Shown here in pieces: positions 15,769 through 22,500 of a stretch of 22,500 nucleotides of DNA. The stretch's first letter is position 1. Every line of letters starts with the position of its first letter. A program made the position numbers and the translations under genes. The notes under the pieces are model-generated. The model was not told where the DNA came from. It saw nothing but the letters and a program-made list of their open reading frames with translations, and did not search any database. Origin of the DNA: Prorocentrum cordatum (taxonomy: Eukaryota; Sar; Dinophyceae; Prorocentrales; Prorocentraceae). The DNA lies in contig CAUYUJ010019871.1 in NCBI GenBank assembly GCA_963575745.1, positions 280,001-302,500 of the forward strand, given 5' to 3'.

Positions 15769-15903
15769 TTCGGACTCCGCCAGGCCGTCGAGCTTGGCGC
15801 CGTCCGCAAACCTCACGTCGTCCTGCGCCTCGGTCTTCCGCGTGGCCCGCCGGAGCTCCCTCAGCAGCAGCCGCCCGCACCACTCGACGCCGGCCTCGGC
15901 GAC
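15769..15903 (-). CDS. Coding-like island 4, strongest codon bias in the window
   Basis: On the minus strand 45 codons include GVEWCGRLLLRELRRATRK, then TEAQDDVRFADGAKLDGLAE. Forty-three of 45 codons end in G or C, and the peptide has normal mixed composition, unlike the low-complexity frames around it. The frame continues upstream as HAAPRRPPAAAP to about 15,940, near a TCC tract. Possible donors (GTCCGA, GTCAGA, GTGAAT) follow the end. I do not recognise the family. Best read as an exon or a recently decayed one. Confidence 0.35.
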
Positions 15904-15975
15904 GGGGGCGGCCGCGGGAGGGCGGCGAGGGGCGGCATGCCAAAGACCTCTGGGGCTCAGGACCCCATGTCGCTT

Positions 15976-16043
15976 TGTCCTCCTCCTCCTCCTCCTCCTC
16001 CTCCTCCTCCTCCTCCTCCTCTTCCTCCCCCTCCTCCTCCTCT
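15976..16043. repeat. TCC microsatellite
   Basis: (TCC)n lying between island 4 and repeat F copy 2. In repeat F copy 1 the same edge is next to a different sequence. Confidence 0.95.
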
Positions 16044-16215
16044 GAAGGGGCCCTGGGGCACACTGATAAATACACACAAATACAAAGATTCCCCATGTTT
16101 CCCCATAGTTTCTGGGTTTTTGTCGTCCCCCCCCACATCCCATATTTCCCCATATTTTCTCTGGAATCGACGGGTAATTGTGTCTGTGTGCGTCTTTCCC
16201 TCCTGAATGTCGCTT
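16044..16215 (+). repeat. Dispersed repeat F, copy 2
   Basis: Matches 11,264-11,462: AATACACACAAATACAAAG, CATAGTTTCTGGGTTTTTGT, CATCCCATATTTCCCC, TCTCTGGAATCGACGGGTAA and TTTCCCTCCTGA. Confidence 0.85.
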
Positions 16216-16271
16216 TGTCTTCTCAGAAGGCCACCCCCCTCGAACCATCCCACGCTCTGCGAGGCGTCAAG

Positions 16272-16332
16272 CAACGACGACGACGACGACGATGACAACG
16301 GCGCCTCTCGATGATGACGATGATGACGACGC

Positions 16333-16368
<36 letters not shown>

Positions 16369-16372
16369 CTCA
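16272..16372. repeat. GAC/GAT trinucleotide microsatellite
   Basis: (GAC)n and (GAT)n in one triplet phase, followed by TCAGACTCCCGACG. A very similar end, TCAGACTTCCGGCG, follows the GAC tract at 17,041-17,096. Confidence 0.95.
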
Positions 16373-16507
16373 GACTCCCGACGTGGTGATGTGTTTGCCA
16401 CAGCGTGTAGACCTCTGGAGGCCTCGAGAGCCCCTGCCCCGACCGGCCTCTCTTCCCGAGCTGCGCTTCGGAGGCCGCCCCGCGGGCGGCAGCAGCGGAG
16501 CAAGAAC

Positions 16508-16900
16508 TGCACACGGCAGGCTCGTGTCGAGTAGACTCATGTCGGGCGTGTCCCCCTACAAGGGGATTTCCGGCGAAAAATTAAAATACAAAAACAAAAA
16601 AAAAAAAAAACAAAAAATGCCCCAAGAAGGCAGAACAATACTCAAAAAAATAGTCCCCGTACTATTTTTACAATTTTTTGACTATTCTGGGGGTATTTTA
16701 GTTTTTCGTCGAAAATCCCCCTGTAGGGGAACAGGCCCGACTTAAGAGTAGACCCCAGCGTTGGCTCCTGACACCACAGGGAACGTTCCCGCAACGTCCG
16801 ATCGTTCAACATCGATCGATTCTGGATCGCTGGCGGCGTTCATTGTTGAACGCCGGCGTCGGGGTCGCCGCAGGTCAACACGACATGGCCGTACCATGAA
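16508..16900 (+). repeat. Dispersed repeat M, copy 2, split by an insert
   Basis: CTGCACACGGCAGGCTCGTG to 16,536 and AGACCCCAGCGTTGGCTCCT from about 16,750 onward match M copy 1 without the intervening 217 bases. The later part keeps a hairpin, CGTTCAACA and TGTTGAACG, near 16,802-16,852. Confidence 0.85.
16537..16745. mobile_element. MITE with 53-base terminal inverted repeats and 8-base target duplication
   Basis: Arms at 16,537-16,589 and 16,693-16,745 align without gaps, 45 of 53 bases identical. GAGTAGAC flanks both sides (16,529-16,536 and 16,746-16,753). M copy 1 at 15,353 carries one uninterrupted version, GTGTAGGC, at that place. The inside is AT-rich, unlike its GC-rich surroundings, and holds an A15 run and a hairpin at 16,646-16,669 (arms AAAAATAGT and ACTATTTTT). 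No transposase. An 8-base duplication is usual for hAT, P and Merlin elements; the ends do not decide between them. Confidence 0.93.
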
Positions 16901-17040
16901 CATAAACGTTCGGAACTCCACTCGGATCTTTTGACTCTGCGCTGGACCCCCCTCCCTGGCGCGCAGAACGCGCCAGGGGCGGCACTGGAGGCACCGCCAG
17001 AGGAAGCCCGGCGCCGATCCAAGAACTCCGCGCCGGTCCC

Positions 17041-17041
17041 C

Positions 17042-17085
<44 letters not shown>

Positions 17086-17096
17086 GACGACGAGGA
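17041..17096. repeat. ACG/GAC trinucleotide microsatellite
   Basis: (ACG)n ending in GAGGACGACGAGGACTCAGA. See 16,272-16,372 for the shared right border. Confidence 0.95.
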
Positions 17097-17142
17097 CTCA
17101 GACTTCCGGCGTAACTACAGCCCTTCCGACGCGCTGCTCCCA

Positions 17143-17312
17143 CGGAGGAGGAGGAGGAGGAGGAGGAGAAGGAGGAGCAGGAGGAGAAGGAGGAGGAGGA
17201 GGAGGAGGAAGAGGAGGAGGCGGAGAAGGGGAAGGAGGAGGAGGAGAAGGAGGAGGAGGAGGAGGAGGAGCGTGAGGAGGAGGAGCAAGAGGAGGAGGAG
17301 GAGGAGGAGGAG
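17143..17312. repeat. GGA trinucleotide microsatellite
   Basis: About 170 bases of (GGA)n with GAA, GCA and GCG variants. Both strands are open through it as Glu- or Leu/Ser-rich peptides, a simple consequence of the repeat. Confidence 0.96.
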
Positions 17313-17478
17313 GACCCGCAAGGGGCGCGAGCAGGGCCAGAAGCATCAAAAGCGTCGATCCGCATCGAAAATAAAGATTTCTGAGGCTCCATTCCTCGAC
17401 TCTCCTCGACGATCGAGAAGGACACCGAGGCTTCCACGATGTCCTCGAGCTCCGACCATCGAAGGATCCCGAACGCAA

Positions 17479-17649
17479 TCGGGGATGGACAAAAACCCGT
17501 TTAGAAAAACGTGGTTTATTGAAAACGACGTCGGGCCCAAACCAGGCGGGCGCAAGCCTGGAAAATGACGGCCGCGACCCCCTCTCGAGAACCGAGAACG
17601 GACAATTCACTAATCGACGTGTCAGGGTGGGAGTTCTGTCCACCCCCGA
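17479..17649 (+). mobile_element. Short inserted element R172, copy 2
   Basis: Homologous to 10,879-11,050 and one base shorter. The ends TCGGGGATGG and CCACCCCCGA are near-perfect inverted copies over 10 bases (9 of 10). CGCAA occurs directly outside both ends (17,474-17,478 and 17,650-17,654), a possible 5-base target duplication that does not agree with the 25-base flank repeat of copy 1. Confidence 0.7.
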
Positions 17650-17679
17650 CGCAAGTGGGAGGCCGCCCCAGTTGGGACA

Positions 17680-17825
17680 GGGTTGAAGGGGTCAGAGGAT
17701 CCCGCCGCATCGCCGATGCATCGGCGATGCATTGGCGACGTCGGGCTCCGAATCGCCTACCGCCGATGCATCAGCGATGCGGCGCGACCCACCGACCCAT
17801 CTACGTAGACCTCATTTGCGCGCCG
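17680..17825 (+). repeat. Dispersed palindrome-rich repeat H, copy 1
   Basis: Shares GCCGCATCGCC, GGCGACGTCGG and CATCTACG in order with 21,395-21,612. It contains a perfect 24-base palindrome at 17,707-17,730. Overlapping it are inverted arms at 17,703-17,726 and 17,761-17,784 that match at 23 of 24 positions. Confidence 0.75.
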
Positions 17826-18020
17826 CCAGAATGTGTCCACATACACTGCCGCGGGGTCGCGTCCTGGAGCCTCGAGGAGCGGAGCATCTGGGCATCTACC
17901 CGCCCGCGCGGGCGAGCAGATGACCGTGCGCCCCGGAAAATAATCACTCAGGGAATGATGGAAGGCAGGAATGGCAGGAATGGTGGACGATTGTCCCGGG
18001 AAATGTGATGTTAGTTACAG

Positions 18021-18075
18021 GTTATGATGATGACGATGATGATGATGGTGATGATGACAATGATGGTGGTGATCC
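18021..18075. repeat. GAT microsatellite
   Basis: (GAT)n with GAC and GGT variants. A short, imperfect tract. Confidence 0.9.
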
Positions 18076-18194
18076 TGGGCGCTCGTGTAGACTGCCCTTG
18101 TAGATCGTGGCACAAGAGTGAGCTAACAAAGTAACTCCCATGTTAGGTCGGCTCGAACAACGCATGTTAACATGAAAATCAAATCGGTCCCCAT

Positions 18195-18390
18195 GGCCCT
18201 GCCACACGTTCCTGACTCGGGAACGGCTGAGAAAGTGAGAATTCGATAGCCCTGCTGACTTGGGCAAACTGAACTGGTGAGAATCCAACAGCCCTGCCAC
18301 ACGCTCGTGATTGCGGAAGCTGCGATGGTGAACCCACCCTTGCCATGCTCAGCGTTTTTGATGCTCTTGCTAGTCAGCATGAGATGATAG
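18195..18390. repeat. Diverged tandem repeat, units of about 42-53 bases
   Basis: The landmark GCCCTGCCACACG or a variant recurs near 18,196, 18,249, 18,291 and (as CTTGCCATGCTC) 18,339. GAA-CTG--GTGAGAATTC-like segments follow. Copies are old and about 60-70% alike by eye. Confidence 0.55.
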
Positions 18391-18984
18391 CAACTTCGAT
18401 TCGCAACTTCCCTCGTGGATTATCGAGTTCGGCCTCCGCGCCCCTCTCCACAATTAAATCCTATTGAACCGGGGTTTAAAAATAGAGGGGGGAAGGGAGG
18501 TGGTACATTTGTATCTGGGGCACTCGGTTATCTCGGGAGCGGCAAAGAGTGGGGTGGCGAAGAGGGGGGGCAGGTACTATGGCTCGAGGCAAGTGCTGCG
18601 CACAGCTCGCAGGGCTACGCACGCGCGAACGCAATCGGATATCATAGAAGCCCGCTGACCGCCAAAATCGTAGGTTCAGAACCAAAGCCGGCCAGCCAGA
18701 TTGCGGCACAGTCGCAAGCAACGCGAATGCACGCCGATCGCAACACAACCAGAGGCCAGTCGCTACGAACTGGATTCAGAACGCGCGCGCACAGGTCGAC
18801 CAAAGCAGCGTTTTACTGGACGTGACATCCACGTCACCGGATCGTGTCTTCGCAACCCCCTGTGAGCCTCGGATCCCGAGCATCTCGTGGCCATGACGGC
18901 GCGCGTCACCAGACACCTTCCGCGGGGCACCCACTGGAATCCACGGCCCAGGCATTGGCGACAGGGCGCGGGCCAGGGGCCACG
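18391..18984. other. Unassigned stretch, nothing recognised
   Basis: Mixed sequence with a more AT-rich piece near 18,450-18,485. Frames of 60-136 codons are open on both strands without supporting codon bias or domains. Confidence 0.4.
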
Positions 18985-19290
18985 AGGAGGAGGAGGAGGA
19001 GGAGGAGGAGGAGGTGCAGGAGGTGCAGGAGGGGGAGGAGGAGGAGGAGCAAGAGGAGGAGCGTGAGGAGGAGGAGCAAAAGGAGGAGGAGAGGAGGAGA
19101 GTAGAGAAGGAGAAGGTGCAGGAGGAGGAAAGGAGGGGAGGAGGTGCAGGAGTAGGGGAGCTGAGAGGAGGAGGAGGAGGAGGAGGAGGAGGGGAAGGAG
19201 GAGCGTAAGGAGGAGGAGCACGAGGAGGAGGAGGAGGAGAAGGAGGAGGAGAGGAGGGAGGTGCAGGAGGAGGAGGAGGAGGAGGAGGAG
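18985..19290. repeat. GGA trinucleotide microsatellite, longest in the window
   Basis: About 300 bases of (GGA)n with GTGCAG, GCGTAA and AAG variants. Internal pieces such as GGAGGAGCGTGAGGAGGAGC also occur in the tract at 17,143, which suggests a shared variant pattern or repeated local duplication. Confidence 0.96.
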
Positions 19291-19488
19291 GTCTGGGCAG
19301 CGGGGCACGGGGCACGGGCAGCAGCCCACGGGCCGCGGGCCACGGGAACCAGGAGCCAACGGGCCACGCGCCGCGGAGCGCCCCCGGGGGGCCACGGGAA
19401 CGAGGAGGCCGCCCCGGGAAGGGGGTCGAGCAACAGGGGGGGGGCAGGAGGGGGGTCGAGCGACAGGAGGGGAAGGCGGGCTGGGCAG

Positions 19489-19740
19489 GAGAGCCCAGTA
19501 TCGAATCGACAAGTCGGATCGGCGATCGAAATGGATCGGATCGGCGGAAATCGGCAGCCGAGTCGGAAAACGTCGAATCGGCGGAAATCGACAGGCTAGT
19601 AGGCCTCCAATGAAAAATCGGAACCCAAATCGGAATCCCAAGTCGAATCGAGTCGGAATCGGAATCCATCGAAATCGAATCCAATCGAATCGGAGGAATC
19701 GCAGCAAGCCCTGCAGGGGGGGGGAGCAGGAGGGGAAGGC
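19489..19740 (+). repeat. Dispersed repeat C, copy 2 (uninterrupted)
   Basis: Runs from AGCCCAGTATCGAATCG to GCAAGCCCTGCAGG. It lacks both inserts found in copy 1 and so gives the empty sites. It is itself made of short GAATCG-like repeats (AATCGGAATC), so the alignment in its right half is less certain. Confidence 0.8.
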
Positions 19741-19975
19741 GGGCTGGGGGCGAGGAAAGGGGGGGGCAACTTGAGAGGTGCGCACGTGAGTCGGTGAACC
19801 GCGCGACCCATGCGTTTGCGCAGAACTCCTGCCCACGCGAATCCCATCAGGATCTTGGGATTGTTTTCGATTATGGCTCCGGGGCGCAAGGGGGAGTTCT
19901 GGATCCTTGGCACGTGTTCTCGCGGAACTCCTGGCCAAAATAAAGGTGCTCCAGGCAAACGCCGCGTGTCCGCGC
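19741..19975. other. Unassigned stretch
   Basis: Starts with a G-run, then mixed sequence leading into the 93-base repeat. No gene recognised. Confidence 0.4.
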
Positions 19976-20225
19976 TATGTGCATTCTGGGAATGTCATGG
20001 CCAATGCCATGCGTTCTCTCGGAACCCATGGTCGTTGCCATGTGTCCCCGGCAAACCCGTGTCCGTGCCATGTGGTTTCTGGGGAGTTCATTGCCAGTGT
20101 CATGCGTTCTCTCGGAACTCATGGCCGTGGCCAGGTGTTCCCAGCAAACTCGTGTCCATGCCATGCGTTCTATGGGAATGTCATGGCCAGCGTCATGTGT
20201 TCTCTCGAAACTCGAAGCCAACGAG
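19976..20225. repeat. 93-base higher-order tandem repeat built of 31-base subunits
   Basis: Units start near 19,976, 20,069 and 20,162, 93 bases apart. Each holds related subunits around CATGCGTTCTCTCGGAACTC followed by ATGGCC, which themselves repeat about every 31 bases. Since 93 is a multiple of three, frames on both strands are open. Weaker subunits continue left to about 19,910. Confidence 0.93.
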
Positions 20226-20594
20226 CGGATTGAGCGTCACCATTGGGCACCGCAAGGTTTTCGCGATCAGCCCCGTCGCAAATGCGCCGCGGCGCAGCGA
20301 GCCGCGGCATCGCGGGAACATGCGGCCATTGAGGTCACGGGCCAGAATGTCGAGAAACCACGGGCCGCAGCGGGACAACCCTATGGCTGGAGCCGCCGGC
20401 CCCGCCGGAGACGACCGTGCGACCGCCATGCCCCGTGCCTTCGCGAACGCCATCTTCAGAACTCTACTACGGAGCCATCGCTGTCGGCACCTCGACCCTG
20501 GACGTTGAGTAGCTTGCATTGCGCAGTCTCTGGTGCAAATGTGCTGCCGAACGGACCCTGGCCCACCGATCTTTACACAACAGTGAGTGATCAA
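20193..20594 (-). CDS. Open reading frame, 133 codons, unknown
   Basis: On the minus strand a frame starting at 20,594 ends inside the 93-base repeat. The middle part, from MAFAKARGMAVARSS through WFLDILARDLNGRMFP, has mixed composition and roughly three quarters G or C at the third base. It is the only long frame here outside a simple repeat that looks partly protein-like. The overlapping plus-strand frame (19,977-20,618) is also open, so the evidence is thin. A weak resemblance to repeat K (CCAGAATGTCGAG near 20,344) may mean part of it is repeat-derived. Confidence 0.2.
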   Translation of the reverse strand: MITHCCVKIGGPGSVRQHICTRDCAMQATQRPGSRCRQRWLRSRVLKMAFAKARGMAVARSSPAGPAAPAIGLSRCGPWFLDILARDLNGRMFPRCRGSLRRGAFATGLIAKTLRCPMVTLNPLVGFEFRENT

Positions 20595-20911
20595 ACAAAG
20601 GATCTGTCCTATACGTGAGCGCGCGTGTCTGTGAGGCGTTTCTTTTGTGTCTAAGGGGTTGTCGAGGTGACATCAGTCCGCTATACCCATGACAAGGGAC
20701 CATGAACGCACCCCACTGCTGATCGTATCACCGCTACACGACATCACTCCCCCCGCTGCGTGTTCGTTCATAACACTATCCCACAACACTCAACCCACTG
20801 CCGCCACACACACGCTACCCACACACCTGCCCACACCCCCCCGCGATACCCGCCGCCATCAGCCATCACTCGTTCCTCGAGATCCCAGGGCACGACTTCG
20901 AAGCTGTGGAC

Positions 20912-20927
20912 GTAGTCTGACGACGAC

Positions 20928-20959
<32 letters not shown>

Positions 20960-20997
20960 CAACGACGACAATGACGACGACGAGGACAGTGACGATG
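20912..20997. repeat. GAC trinucleotide microsatellite
   Basis: (GAC)n with AAC, AAT and GAG variants. Followed by GACAGTGACGATGC, which partly resembles the borders of the GAC tracts at 16,272 and 17,041. Confidence 0.95.
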
Positions 20998-21179
20998 CTT
21001 TTCGGGTCATACCTCAGGTCTCCAGCGGCCGTCTGGGACGATCTGGGCACCCGGGAACGCTCTCGGCGAGGCGCAGCTGCTGGAGAGCACCCCGAGGCTG
21101 GAACACCGCCGAGACCCGACGAAACAATCCGAAAACCTCGAGACCCGAAAACCCTGAAACAGCGTCGATCATCGCAGGG
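20998..21179. other. Unassigned stretch
   Basis: GC-rich sequence with several CGAGACCCGAAA-like pieces near 21,110-21,165. No gene recognised. Confidence 0.4.
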
Positions 21180-21323
21180 CAGGGATCGAACTAAACAGTG
21201 GTGTTCGTTTTCGTCTTGTGTTCGTTTTCCCTCGCTTTGTCTCCTATCCACCTTTGCTGCAGCACGAAACCGAAACGATAACGGCCCACGAAATCGCCAA
21301 AACACCGGTTGGGTCGGCCACTG
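21180..21323. mobile_element. Small fold-back element D, copy 2, 8-base flank duplication
   Basis: Left end CAGGGATCGAACTAAACAGT; right end read inward CAGTGGCCGACCCAACCGGT. TCGCAGGG flanks both sides (21,172-21,179 and 21,324-21,331). It shares ACCTTTGCTGCA and ACGGCCCACGAAATCGCC with copy 1. A CAGGG-type end with an 8-base duplication is compatible with the hAT superfamily, which is inference because no transposase is present. Copy 1 has a 20-base flank duplication instead. Confidence 0.7.
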
Positions 21324-21394
21324 TCGCAGGGAGCAGCGGCGACGGCGGCGAGCGACTGCGGGGAAACGGCGGCGGGCGACACGAGAGGCTTCTT

Positions 21395-21612
21395 GGATGG
21401 GGTCCGAGCTGATGGGGTCGGCGGATCGCGCCGCATCGCCATTGCATTCCCCGCTGCATCGACAATGCATCGGCGACGTCGGCGGTGCGTCGGCGACGCC
21501 GGCGTGGAGAAACTCTGGCTCCACATCGAGCCGCATCGCCGATGCATCATGCATCGGCGATGCGGCGCGGCCCTCCGCCCCCATCTACGCCGACCCCATC
21601 TGGGAGGCCTGC
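21395..21612 (+). repeat. Dispersed palindrome-rich repeat H, copy 2
   Basis: Homologous to 17,680-17,825 but about 70 bases longer in the middle (GGCGGTGCGTCGGCGACGCC and following). It contains the longest palindrome in the window at 21,530-21,566. Confidence 0.75.
21530..21566. repeat. Perfect palindrome, 18-base arms with one central base
   Basis: GCCGCATCGCCGATGCAT, then C, then the exact reverse complement. Such a sequence can extrude as a cruciform or fold as a hairpin in single-stranded DNA or RNA. Confidence 0.97.
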
Positions 21613-21794
21613 GGCAGGTTCGTGTCGTGCCGACGTCGGCGTTGGTCTGACACCGCGGGGGTCTTTCAGCCTTGAACGGTCCGCCGTTTCCGACACGTCA
21701 GATCGTTCAGAACCGACCGCTTCTGGGACGCCGGCGGCGCTCCACGACGTTGAACGCCCGCGGCGGGGTCGCCGCCGGTCCACAGGACGCGGAC
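21612..21794 (+). repeat. Dispersed repeat M, copy 3
   Basis: Matches M copies 1 and 2: GGCAGGTTCGTGTCGTG, ACGTCGGCGTTGGTCTGACA, CAGATCGTTCAGAACCGACC and GACGCCGGCGGCGCTCCACG. It has no insert and ends just before the stop codon of island 5. Confidence 0.75.
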
Positions 21795-21902
21795 CTATGC
21801 CGCAGAGAGGCGCGCCTTCAGCTCGGGCGCCCCGGGGGAGATCTCGGCCAGCTCCAAGCACCGCCGGGCAAGGTCGTCGTACGTGAGCTGCCCGTCCTCC
21901 GG
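21795..21902 (-). CDS. Coding-like island 5 ending in a stop codon
   Basis: On the minus strand 35 codons, including GQLTYDDLARRCLELAEISP and GAPELKARLSAA, end in TAG at 21,795-21,797. Thirty-two of 35 codons end in G or C. Upstream the frame turns Arg-rich, and a possible acceptor (CGCCGCCGGCAG) lies about 12 bases before. This could be the last exon of a minus-strand gene. Family not recognised. Confidence 0.33.
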   Translation of the reverse strand, partial: PEDGQLTYDDLARRCLELAEISPGAPELKARLSAA

Positions 21903-21955
21903 CCGCCCGCCCGCCCGCTGCCGGCGGCGCCGGCGGCGCAGGGACACACAGGGGA

Positions 21956-22156
21956 GTGCGGAGCCTGCTGGGGACGCCTGCAGATATCGACAAGCGCGCG
22001 CTCCACGACTCGCAAAGGAACTACTCGCAAATGGCCTGGATCCGCCGCGTGGAATTCACGATCCATGACATGGAGAGAAGCGTATTTGTTCTGACGTTTG
22101 CGAGCAGGCGCTTTGCGAGCAGTGGAAAGCGCTCGGCAAAACAGCAAGAAAATTAG
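21956..22156 (+). CDS. Open reading frame, 66 codons, unknown
   Basis: The plus-strand frame includes DIDKRALHDSQRNYSQMAWI and RRVEFTIHDMERSVFVLTFA, with mixed composition and a moderate preference for G or C at the third base. The minus strand is also open across the same region and reads about as well, so strand and reality are both uncertain. It ends at the L motif of composite copy 4. Confidence 0.2.
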   Translation: MRSLLGTPADIDKRALHDSQRNYSQMAWIRRVEFTIHDMERSVFVLTFASRRFASSGKRSAKQQEN

Positions 22157-22270
22157 CCTGGCGAAAGACCCAACCATACGCAGCTGTGAACACCGCCATC
22201 GCGCATATAATCTTCGTTCGCGCTCCCTACGGGGCCACGAACCGTGCGAGGGGCGTGCCGAAATGTGTGG
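22155..22270 (+). repeat. Composite repeat copy 4, head only
   Basis: L motif AGCCTGGCGAAAGACCCAAC at 22,156-22,175, then CGCAGCTGTGAACACCGCCA, then one array core, CTCCCTACGGGGCCACGAAC followed by GTGCGAGGGGCGTGCCGAAA. After that no further unit is visible. Either the array here has a single unit or the copy is truncated. Confidence 0.7.
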
Positions 22271-22500
22271 CGGGGTACACCACAGCAACACAGACGATCG
22301 GTCTGAGTGCGAGAGACTAAGAAAGGGTGAGCCTGAGCGCGAGTGCGTCTGATTGTGAACGAGTCTGCGTGCTCATCAGTCTACGCGCATGAATGTCGAC
22401 GACCATGTCGGCACGCTCCTCACGAGGATCGCGCCCGCTTCCTTCCCGTTATCTGTTCTCCCTCTTTGCCCGCGCACGCCGATGTCCACGGCTGCGGGCG
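22271..22500. other. Unassigned right edge
   Basis: Contains GAGTGCGAGAG, GAGCGCGAGTGCGTCTG and similar GAG-rich pieces, a possible degenerate short repeat. No gene seen before the window ends. Confidence 0.4.

Overview
The window reads as nuclear DNA of a eukaryote with a repeat-swollen, GC-rich genome. There is no bacterial gene packing, no operon, no ribosomal or tRNA gene, and no gene I can name. CpG is not depleted, microsatellites (CA/TG, TCC/GGA, GAC, GAT, CT) are very common, and the few coding-like stretches have an extreme preference for G or C at the third codon base. This fits a GC-rich protist or alga, or an animal with little CpG loss. I cannot assign a species.

Layout. 1-1,400: a CT tract, a minus-strand coding-like island, two copies of a dispersed repeat (K), a CA tract and a fold-back element. 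1,400-2,600: AT/TG and GGA/TCC tracts around a second minus-strand island. 2,684-8,302: three copies of one composite repeat. Each has a conserved head (L), a long tandem array, a GGA-type tract and a conserved tail (J). Copy 1 is inverted; copies 2 and 3 lie head to tail 60 bases apart. A fourth, partial copy starts at 22,155. 8,560-10,530: a block of two tandem-repeat families in the order A, B, A, B, which looks like a duplicated segment. 10,589-11,230: an old repeat (C, second copy at 19,489) holding two younger inserts. 11,264-12,830: repeat F, GCC-rich DNA, and a 73-base tandem array plus a GAGGCT satellite enclosed by inverted arms. 13,313-14,240: a 466-base unit present twice in tandem, built on a 12-base GATC-containing repeat. 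14,240-17,830: several dispersed repeats and two small inserts with clear target-site evidence. 18,000-22,500: GAT, GGA and GAC tracts, a 93-base higher-order repeat, palindromes, further repeat copies and the start of composite copy 4.

The main results are structural. Comparing repeat copies inside the window gives empty-site evidence for at least two small transposon-like elements: 10,620-10,793 with TA flanks, and 16,537-16,745 with an 8-base duplication and 53-base terminal inverted repeats. Two more families (172/171 bases and 122/144 bases) have defined ends. The composite L-array-J repeat is the most unusual object here.

No intact protein gene is supported. Five short islands, all on the minus strand, have coding-like codon use and are listed as possible exons or decayed exons. 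Two further reading frames (20,193-20,594 and 21,956-22,156) are listed with low confidence. All alignments were made by eye, so identities are approximate except where counted.
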